A stretch of 64,000 nucleotides of DNA from contig OZ022589.1 of the NCBI GenBank assembly GCA_963669155.1, positions 23,409,168 through 23,473,167 of the forward strand, given 5' to 3'. Origin of the DNA: Arbacia lixula (Eukaryota > Echinodermata > Echinoidea > Arbacioida > Arbaciidae). The translations under genes were made by a program, and so were the position numbers. Shown piece after piece: positions 1 through 10,700 of this stretch (position 1 is the first letter of the stretch; each line of letters starts with the position of its first letter). A model generated the notes under the pieces. It saw only the letters and a list, made by a program, of their open reading frames with translations, was not told where the DNA came from and did not search any database.

Positions 1-2710
1 ATGATGCGATATTCTTGAGTCACCCATGTATAGGGTTTTTGATAAATATAAGGCCTTTTATAAAGGTGAAGGATAATGAATTGCCCGTGAATGCACAATC
101 AAGACAAGCTGAAACTGACACATCAGCATGAAGTCAAAAGAATGTCATTTTTGAAGAAGGTTTCGTGACATTTCTTCGACTATCACTTTTGTAACAATCT
201 TTGGAATATTTAATGAGATGTTCACTTTTAGACAAATTTGAACCTCGAAATTTGTGTATATCAGATAATTGATTCAGATGCAATTCCCAATGTTCATTAC
301 ACGTGTCTACCCATTAAGGTATTTTCTGCCAGACTCTGAGATTTGTATATTACATCATGGTATTAATGACGGGTGACGGCATAGGCCGACATACGTGCAA
401 CACAGTAAATTTGCAGATGTAATGCATATTACAAGAAACGACACAAAAATTGCTTCTAAAAAAATGAACTTCATTCGACTTTATGGTGTGCACATTTCAG
501 CTTTATTCGAGTTATAACTTTTTTGTTATTTTTTGGCAAAATTTATCCAAAGTTTTTTTTAACACCTAGTTCATATCACCCCTGTATAATATCTATTGTT
601 CATTGATGGTATCAATACATTTTTATACAAGATTAAGAGTAATACTTTCAAAACTGAAATCTCTGACAAACGATTTGAAACGTTTCACTGAGCCTAGTTA
701 CCTGATCGTTTAGATTATTATTCCAGTGCCCATGACAGTTGATCCTCGTTTAATGAAAAATTATCGTCCTCCGCCTTCACCAGTTTTGTTTTAATTTCTT
801 GAAAACGTGTCCATAAACGTCAGTATGCACTAAAGTAGGGCCTTGAGTAATATAGTCAGAATAGGCATACATGTATCGTAGTCACCGTTCTGTATCCCAT
901 GCGCTTATATAGGACTCCAAATCTAGATATATTCGTCTCTGCTCTTAGATATAAAGCTTTTGCGTGTACAGCTAGATTATTGTTATGGATCGTCGAAAAG
1001 ATTTTGATAAGTGTAAAGTAAACCATTGCGGTGTAGGCCAGAGCTATATTTAGACATAGTAGGGCTGGCCTACAGAGTGGTTTAAGTTATTTGATAAATT
1101 TGTTTCTAATAACATCGTTAATATTAATGTAAAGATCATCTGAAATTCATGACGTGTTGATACAACCTTGTTTTACACCTAACCCCAACTATTTACTTGG
1201 AAATTATAAAATGCTGCGCTCATCATGTCAGTTTCTGTGTGGTTCAAAGTAGAAAGGTTGACTTTAAGCCAGGGATATGTTATGGAACTTGGAGATGAAT
1301 CATCCATCTTTCTTTGAACCAGCGCTCAACACCGCTAAAAACTTATATTTTCTCACCACGCGCTTTTTCAGTTGTTTTAACAATAACGAACATGAATGTG
1401 GGGCAAAGGCTTCTTAGGACAAAAACAGAAATGTAGAGTTCTATTTCGAATGTCCAGTTTTGCTAATGGCATCAATATTTCCATGAGCCCAACATAGCCT
1501 ACACCGGCAAATGGAAATTAACAATTTTTTTTCAAATAAGATATTTCAGCTGCACGCAAACTCACGCAAACACTATTAAAGTAATACATAGCTTGTAAAA
1601 TATTATTTTGACAAACCCACAAATTCGCAAATGTCGGAAAGTGATGAAATAAGTCAATTTTGTAAGCTTAATACAAGTACAATGGGGAATTTTAAATATT
1701 TCTTTGTAAGATGACATTCAATGTCGGCACTGAGCATGGGACATAAAAACATGATTGTGGAATGTTTTTTGACATTCATTAGCACGCTTCAGTAATCGTA
1801 TCCATACAGATGTTGCTCGAGTTTTACTCCTTCCCAACACCTCCCTGCTTAACCTAACCCTCGATGGATACAAATTACTGTGCGCGCGCTGTTTGGTGTG
1901 GAAAGTGCAGTTTACCCAGCATACATACCACAACAAAGAATGGTACCGGTATTTGATCTGCCCCTTTAAAGACACCATATGGAAATGGCGTTCTCCACGT
2001 ATAAACAAGCATACAATCATGTATAACTCCATGCGATGCACAGGATGAACACATCCCGTGTGTGCGATATGCGGTATTACGGAACTAACGCTACGACGCA
2101 ACCTGCCCATGTTTACGACTATGTTTTCAATGTATTTTCGGTGTAGAGCTACTATACTGCCGCGCTTGATATGGATCTAAGTTGACGTTGAATTTAATGC
2201 AAAGACATTCCGAACTGTCTGGGCTCAGGAGTTGATTAAGTTCTACATCTTCGGAGCCTTCGCTACCTCAGGTTCAAGCCAAGGACAAGAACACGGACAG
2301 TAAGTTGACATTCAGACAGTACTCAGTAGCACAAGTTTGCACTGCAGTAAACGGTCATGACGGTGGTAGCCCCGGGACAGCTCCCGCTTCGCGGGAGCGT
2401 CCCGAGTGCTCACCACCATTTTCCTTGCGTGACGGATCCAACTACTGCCTTACTGGGGCCTGCGCCTGTTTCTGCATTAGAATGCCAGCGACATCTGATT
2501 AGAACTCACGTTAGCCCCACCAGCAACAAACTCCATAGGCCGTGTGTACGAAGTATTGAGGCAGAACGGCTAAAATTGGAAATGACCATAACTATTTAAT
2601 TTGGCTAAATAAAATAATATCACTTGCAGCTCATCTTCCTTATCGAAGACAGAAAAAAAGTCATAAGTAACAGTGAAAAAAATAAGAGTTTACTCACAAT
2701 TTGATGTTTG
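1..2710. other. intergenic, no gene seen
   Basis: AT-rich sequence with stops in all frames. The longest open stretch (1718-2110, minus) shows no recognisable domain or splice context. A GC-rich perfect stem of seven base pairs (GCTCCCG / CGGGAGC around a CTTCG loop) lies near 2380-2400. The bases just before it (GGTAGCCCCGGGAC, 2367-2380) reappear inside the helicase-bearing element near 59995, so this may be a small shared repeat. Nothing else can be supported. Confidence 0.5.
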
Positions 2711-3297
2711 ATGCGGGTGCCTCAGTCAAACCGGCCCCCTTGTTTTCTTTTGAATATTTTCATTCCAAGATTATAACCAAATAAAATTCTAAAATTTCAC
2801 ACACACATCACCAAAATAATGCTCTTTAAGAAAACATTTTTGGATTGAAGATAAATGATAAAATTTCAGAGAAATTGCGCTTTGAATATCGCTCAATAAA
2901 TCGTCGCACATTCACATCACTGAACTTTGAAACCGGCCCCTACGGATAATGTGCAATATCTCTGTCAATCCAATGAGTACAGTGCCGACATTTCACCAGT
3001 ATTGCGTCTCGATCATGCTCGCTCCAGTGCAGTGGAAAATTGACAGGAAAGTTTCGGCGATCGACGAGAAAACCACGGAAGTACAAAAGCAAGTTGAAAA
3101 ATGGAGATATTTCGAACGAAAATGTGCAATTGCCAAATAAGTTCACATTTTATCTAATTTTGCTTCCAAAAATCTTGCATTTTCTTTACTAATGCATAAA
3201 TACATAATAAATCGTGCATCCAACCTTGGATAACGCGCACTGAGCAGAAATACGCGGGGGCCGGTTTCAAGGGTAGAGGCCGGTTTGTGGACCACTC
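2711..3297 (-). repeat. MITE-like repeat family A, copy 1
   Basis: About 590-bp element, present three times in the window (also 29971-30540 and 62681-63260, both in the opposite orientation to this copy). Its ends carry an imperfect inverted repeat: CCACAAACCGGCC at one end and CCTCA(A)ACYGGCCCCC at the other. The motif GAAACCGGCCCC recurs inside. There is no transposase reading frame, so it is best read as a non-autonomous DNA element; the superfamily is not identifiable by eye. Confidence 0.75.
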
Positions 3298-4038
3298 ACA
3301 ATACTTTTTGGAATCAGGTCGTGTGGCTCGGCATGCTTGTAATCCTTTGCTGGAATGGCTGTATTATTTGTTGCTCCCTCACTTCCGGGTTTGAGATACA
3401 TACGGTGCTTCATTAATAGAGTCAGCGAAAGCACTGCAGAAAAGATGTTTTGGTTACACATAGCTTTGGACATGATAGCCCTCGCGATGTATTCTTGCTA
3501 AAATGCTGTAAGAGTTATTGTAAATAATGAGGCAAAATCACAGACATACTTGGCGAAATCTATGATTATATTTGTTAAGTATAATAACTCAAAAAGATTT
3601 GGATGAAGGCTATGCCCAGTGCGAATTTCTTTTCATACAAAAATATAGCTCATATTACGTTCGAGCCCAGCGAAGACCGCACATATTTTATGCTTAGCAA
3701 ATTCTGACAAAATGCAGCAGAAATGTTATGATAGAATGCGTAATGCAAATTTATTCACTTTTCACAGTCCTAATTACTTAACTCAGGTTTCCATAAGCCA
3801 CTATCGTTCTCAAGGATCATCCGATCAAGACCAATAGATGCGACAGGTTCCAAACAGTTCCAGCATTTAGAGCTAAGAGTTGTAACAGCTTCGACAATCG
3901 CCTCAGTGCTAAATATCAGAGTTAGAGCTGAGGTTAGAGTTGTCATTGTGTCTAGAAATGCGCCCCTAAATCAACCTGTGCACATGAATGAATTTCTCAT
4001 TTCAGGTACATTTATCACATATCACTGCATATGCATGG

Positions 4039-4173
4039 CTAGACAGGAATAACCGTCTCAGTCGGGGCATTCTTTAATTTTTTTAAAATCAAAATTACAT
4101 TTTTGGACATACCCAACTAGGACTAGGTAGGGCGTTCAAGAGGAGCCAGATGCGATCTCAGCGGATCCAACGT
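4039..4173 (+). repeat. dispersed repeat family C, copy 1
   Basis: A stretch starting CTAGACAGGAATAACCGTCT and ending near GCGGATCCAACG, found again at 19813-19917 with small indels in its AT-rich middle. No coding capacity. It abuts directly a partial copy of palindromic family B, so this is a compound insertion. Confidence 0.7.
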
Positions 4174-4180
4174 AATACAG

Positions 4181-4305
4181 AAACATGATGCTTTTTAGGC
4201 TAAAGCATCATGATTCATGCTGAACTGGACAAAATATACTGCATTTTTTGTGGCTCCTTCCCTTTGCTTCCTTTCCCTATGCCAATTTCTTTGAGCTGTA
4301 GTGTA
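4181..4305 (+). repeat. palindromic MITE family B, half copy
   Basis: Contains the palindromic core (ATGCTTTTTAGGCTAAAGCAT) and the right arm (GAACTGGACAAAATATACTG, then CCTTCCCTTT, CCTATGCCAATTTCTTTGAG) of the family that is complete at 27757-27990, 28637-28858, 29269-29498 and 41303-41572. The left arm is missing, so this is a truncated copy. Confidence 0.7.
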
Positions 4306-4706
4306 CCTTGCAACACTGGGTGTGCTGGAATGTTGATTTTCAGCAGCTGAGCATGATTGAAAGTGACCCAGAAGTCCCATTTTTAAGAATTAAACAGTGC
4401 AAATCAATGCTATGGTCAGGTTCCTTGTTCTTATTGACATACGTATCATGTTAATGTGAATACTAGTCATTCTGGAGAGTAAATATCCCAAATTAATGCA
4501 GTTCATGAATTGGATAATACATTCAATAAAATTGGGCTCTCTGTCCTTTAACATAATCTGCTTAAAAAAATTACTGGTAAGTACTATATGAAACCTAATC
4601 GTACAGCATTGTGCAGTAAACTTGAAGCTTATGGAATCTCTTCTTGCTGACTTATTTATTTTATGAAGTCCCCCTGATGTAATCGGCATAGCTGTGCTGC
4701 CTAAAG

Positions 4707-7700
4707 ATGTCGACTAATTTCCGGCTGATCCGCTGCTTCTGCTATGGTATTGTGCTCTCGTCAGTGATCTGGTTCGTGCTGCTGTATGTCTTCCTCACCG
4801 AGGTGGGGAAAGACTCTCTGACTGGCTTTCCTGGCGGTCGGGAGTCTCCAGGGAGGGTGCGGATGATTGCCAAGCCCCACCCCAAACCAGAGCTTGAGGA
4901 TGGGCCAATACCAGACTCCAATCAGTGGAAGGTCAATAACCTGGTAGTGCAGGACCCTCGGGACCAGAATCTGATCAAATTCCACCCCAGAGCTCTCAAG
5001 CCAAAGCTGAGTCAGCTGAAGGCTAGAGACAGAAGCGACAGATGGGACAGAGGCAATGATGCAGGTAGGGGTCACTGCCGCCACAATTCTAGATCTCTAG
5101 AATAGTGTAGTAAGTAAGATTTATTCTCTCATTGGTCACTTTGGGGTATGAAGTTGAGTCAGGTCTTAAATTCTTTCAAAATTTCTGACTGAATTTATTC
5201 TGTTTGGAGAACGACATTATTTCCCTAATAAGATTGTCGTACAGAGCTCAGTTTTATTTCTTACGATCCACATGCTATTTGGTATTACCGGTAAATATTC
5301 ATCTGATATTTTAAAGTTTCATCTTTTTCAATATTTGTGAGTGCAAAATTCTTTTTTACGATGAAATAGCATGTGCAATTTTGATTTCATTGAAAAATAA
5401 TGTTGAGTTTATTACTTACAAATCACTTTGTGGTAGCAGCAGTTATATTGACATTGTGTTCACTATCAGTCCTGCTAATATATCAAGTAGTAATTATTTC
5501 CTCTTGTCTGATATGGAGAAAAAAAGCTGGTGCTTGTAGATATTTAGCCCCGGAATTTTGAAAAGATCCCCATAAATGTAAAAAAAAAAACCCATGTGAA
5601 AATTTATTTTTATCATAGGGTATAATGCCCAACATGATCCAGTGTCTGGTCTGGTCCAGTATGTTCGATGCTCGACATCAAGATAGTAGCCCTTGCAATT
5701 ATAGTTTGATATTGATGATCTGCAGTGCATTGAACAAGGGAAATCTATTGAACCCTCACCATGTTTACCATGTTGCCTTTCAGCTAACGCTGGAGAGGAC
5801 ACTTTGACCGAGGATGAGATCGGTCTGGTGAGAAACGAAGAGGAGAGAACCATGAGGGATGATGGGTACCGCAGACACGCCTTCAACGAGCTCATCAGCC
5901 ACCGAATTGGCAACCATAGGAACGTCACGGACACAAGGAACCCACTGTGAGTGAACCCCTCACCTGCCCAAAACGAAGAGTTTTTTATTAGCATTGAGAC
6001 ATGGGTGGCAAGCTTAACACTAGTCTTATCTTACAGAGACATAGGTGGCAAGCTTAACACTAGTCTTATCTTACAGACTGAGACACAGGTGGCAAGCTTA
6101 ATAGACTGAGACACAGGTGGCAAGCTTAACAGACCGAGACACAGGTGACAAGCTTAACACTAGTCTTATTTTACAGACTTATTCTTAGACAGTGTGACAA
6201 AACAAGTGCCAGACTTGTCCTTATTTATTTATATAATAAGAAAAATGTACTTATGAATAAGAACAAGTGTCAGGCTTGTTCTAATTCTCATTAGACAATT
6301 TCGCGAGTGGTTAAATTCGCAATCGTGGAGTACTAATACAAGTAATACGTGTACTCGGGCATGCCATATTCTTAATTTTGCGCGTTGCTAAATTCGCGAA
6401 TTGTCAAGATTCGCGAAATATATGGCATATACAGTACGTGATAACTTTAAAAATAGTAAACAAAACTTCACCAAACTTTCAAATTATGATGATAATGCCA
6501 AATCTCTCTCACTTAAGTTGTATGTCATAGCCAATTTTTTTCCCCCTGGAATTGGATGATGAAATTGAACTATTTGAGATTATGGCACTACTTCAGAATC
6601 TGCATAGGAGGGTGTCGTCTTACCAGTCAAGTGCATGCAGTTGAACTTGTCTAGGTTGTATTAATCATCCTGATTGGTTCCCTAGGTGTGGCTACCAGGT
6701 GTACTCTGAGGCCTTGCCCTCCACCAGCATCGTCATCTGCTTCTACAACGAGGCCTGGTCCACACTACTCCGCACCGTGCACAGCATCCTCGACCGCACC
6801 CCAAAGAGACTCGTCCACGAGATCATCCTGGTCGACGACTTCAGCGAGCTGTGTAAGGAAGAGTGCTGATGCATGATGGGATGCGTGATCATCGTTGCAC
6901 CAAGTGCAGTATTCCACTCTGGCCACATTTTAAAAGGCCTTTAAGTTTATGTCTTTTTTCACACCATTTATGAGGGTGTGCACAGCACATGCGTTAGCCC
7001 ATTCCATTTATTAAAACATTATGCAAACATGAATTTTGTAGTGCCCATATGTAGTTAAAAGGACGGTTCTCCAATGAGGTTGTTCCGATGCAACACATAG
7101 ATAAATTTACAATCATATACAGATTATGTCAGTTCAACATCAATGCAAATTTCTGGCTGAGTGAGTAAAGTATGACTGCCTGCCCACCTTGATTTAAAAT
7201 ATCCACAGTAGACTCTCTGGTACATATCACATTGATTATATGAGGAACAGGGACTAACTCTTCAACATTATTTAGAAGGATTGGAGGAGGAAGTCGACTG
7301 ATCATACCAAGTTCATATGGCTGATTTAATTCTCCCTATTGCATATAGCTCTCCGAATCTGAACGCGTGTGGCGCTCTGATTTTTTTACCTTTAATTCTT
7401 GGGATATGAACTTCCGGTTCATGAACATTCTATAGCCATCGTCTTGCTTGTGTCTTTTCATTCTTTCATTAGTCCATCCACAATCAATGTGAAGGTAGGC
7501 AAAAACATCGCCTGTGATTGGTGGTATTTTTGTCAAGTCCTACGTCCATCCAACAACCCTTCCATTTTGATATTACGAGGTTTACGAGGGTCGAAATTAC
7601 AGATTCTGTGCGTTATTGCGTGAATTGAGTACATGATACCAAACTCTTACCTGAACTATACGTCCCAAGAACAATCAATCAGATATTGGTATCACGAGGT

Positions 7701-10700
7701 GATATCGCTTGATATCGGCTGTATGTGATAGGGAGAATTCTTAATAGGATATTGCTTGTCTGATTCTGTTAGATATTGCTGGTGTGAATTTCCCTTTTTT
7801 TCTTCCTTCTAATCTCCAGCCCACCTGAAGGCTGAGCTGGACCAGTATGTAGCAGCGACCTTCAGCCAGGGGCTGGTGAAGGTCATTCACAATGAGCAGA
7901 GAGAGGGGCTGATCAGGGCTCGCACCATTGGTGCTCGGCATGCTACAGGGGAGGTCCTCATGTTCCTAGACAGCCACTGTGAGGTAATTTCATTGGAGAC
8001 CGGGGTAGGTTTGGGGGGAGAAGGGGGGGGGGGGGGGGAGTATGCTTCTAGACAGCCACTGTGAGGTAATTTCATTGGAGATCCTGGTAGGTTGGGGGGG
8101 AGTGGTAAGTAGTAAGCGAGAGTATGCTTCTAGACAGCCACTGTGAGGTAACTTGGTTGGAGACGGCGGGGGGGGGGGGGGGGGGGGTCAACAATAAATT
8201 GTTGACAGAGTATGTTTCTAAACAGCAACTGTGAGGTAGCTTGATTGGAGATGGCGGGGGGGGGGGGGGGGGGGTAAATTGTTGACAGAGTATGTTTCTA
8301 GGCAGCTTATCTCATCAAAATATAATTTCTAAACTTTAGACTGTTTAGTCATACAGGAAGATAGGTATCCACTGTTAACTGTAGCGTGTTCTCCTTGTAT
8401 GAATATTATGCAGTATAGTTAGTCAAATGTGTAGCTAGTCAACTATACCTTGATTGTTGTCTGCTCATTGTGCCTCAGGTGAATGAGTTGTGGCTGGAGC
8501 CTCTACTGGAGCGTATCCATGACAACCCGCACACCGTGGTGTGTCCCATCATTGACATCATCAATGCAGACTCCTTTGTTTACACGGCATCCCCACTGGT
8601 CAAGGGAGGCTTCAACTGGGGCATGCACTTCAAATGGGACTCCATCAAGACTGGTCAGCTGGCCGGCAAAGAGGACTACATCAAGCCTGTCAGGTCAGAA
8701 TGCGACGTCTTAGGAAACTTAGTGAATTTACTTCAAACTTGGTACCTGAATGTAATTTATGACACCAATGATCTGTGTTCTGTTAGGATCATGCACTTTG
8801 CCAAGAAATTGGCATTTAAACAGAAATTGATATCATAAGAATCCTGCTACAGGTCTAACTGTGGTGAAATCTAGTCGGCAAATAATCCACCACAGATGAA
8901 AATGAAGGGCCTCGTATTGATATTAATACATGTATGTCTATGGTCATTAGAAAGAAGTACAATTTGGCAAGTATCCATCCAAGGTTTTTAACATTTTCTG
9001 AGCATAGAAGATCATTATTTCAAACCAAATGGGCCTAACATACTGTAGAGGCAGAGGTATATTTCTTGACTGTGTGGCAGTCAATTGGTGTAGTTGTTCT
9101 GACCATTGAGTGTGTTGGCAGGTCCCCCACGATGGCTGGCGGGCTGTTTGCCATGACCAGGGAGTACTTCCACCACCTGGGCGACTACGACGAGGGCATG
9201 GACGTCTGGGGAGGAGAGAACCTTGAGATTTCCTTTAGGGTGAGTAGCCTTCAGTTCCAATGTGTAGCATTTCCTGAAATCACTCTGTGTTGAGCATTCA
9301 AGTAAGTGCTTATCATACATTGCTGCTGATCTGGAAGTAGCTTCCAGCTCCAATGTACAGGGCATCTGGAAATCAAGTTTATCATATATTGCTGTCAATC
9401 AAAAAGGACTACTCCTTTGTGCACCGTGGTTGCTGATGCTGTGTGTAGTGCCAATTGATCCAGTTGTGTATTTGTTCCTCAGGGCTTTTTACCCCATTGC
9501 CCAATGAACTGCAGGACTCAAAGTCATTTTGATAACTCTTGTGTGCCATAGATCTGGCAGTGTGGAGGGGTGCTGGAGATTGTGCCCTGTTCTCGAGTCG
9601 GACATGTCTTCAGGAAACGCAGACCGTACGGCTCACCTGACCACCAGGACACAACCACCAAGAATGCGGTCAGAGTGGCTCGAGTGTGGATGGACGAGTA
9701 TAAGGTTAGAAATACTGGAGAAAGCATGCATTTCTCATTTGGCTTTACTCTGCTCCTGACACTTTACACCTGTAAATGATGAAGATGCTTGTGCAGCCCT
9801 CTCCCCGCTCACCCACATCTCTCCCCACTCACCACTCTCCTTCCAGGAGGAGTATTTCAAGATTCAGCCCAAGGCTCGGGACGTGGACTATGGCGACATC
9901 TCCTCCCGCCTAGCTCTCAGGGAGAAGCTGCAGTGCAAGTCCTTCAAGTGGTACCTGGACACGGTGTACCCAGAGATGAGTCTCCCAGGGGGCGACGGAG
10001 GGCACAGGGGAGGCCAACCAGAGGGCATGCAGAGAAAGAGTCCACCCAGGGCCATCAGCAAGGGCAAGGTGAGACGCCCTGTCCTTCTAATCTCTTGTCT
10101 TGTGAATACTGCACTTGAACGCCTCAAAGAGGCTTTAGACGTGCAGGCCATTCATGCAATCGCTGCCGCTATATACTTCTTTTAGTTAGCTTTAGCATGT
10201 TTTTTGCTTAGCTGTTTCTTAAATACAGCTAGATCAGGTGCATTTTTAGTGGTGGGAGAAAGTGAATTCCACTCTACAATTGTACGAGGGTAGAGGGAAT
10301 ATTTGTAGCAATCCTTATTTGCTCTGATTATATTGAAGTTTAAGTCATGAGACTGTCTGGTTATTCTAGTTGTTGGCCTGGAGGATGCTTTTGAAGTGAT
10401 TTGATTTATATTACATGGAGTTATATTGTGTATTTCTTTAAACAAAAATATGAGCCGGCTACTTGTTCTCCTGTCTTGGAGGGTATCCCATTTTAGATTA
10501 CTCATCATTTCAGTAACACTACTTGTGCGTTGATACTTGTTAGATACAAATCATGCTGCTCTTCTTTGAGTTTTTTCAAGTTTATCCTGAAGATTTTTCT
10601 GGTGGGGATCCCACACAGAGCTACAATACTCCAGCCTAGGCCGCACAAGAGTCTTGTAGGCGATATCTTTAGTTTGGGTTGAACAATTCCATAGATTATG

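Noticed and set aside
1718..2110. 130-codon minus-strand frame
   Set aside because: No recognisable domain, no codon bias, no associated exons.
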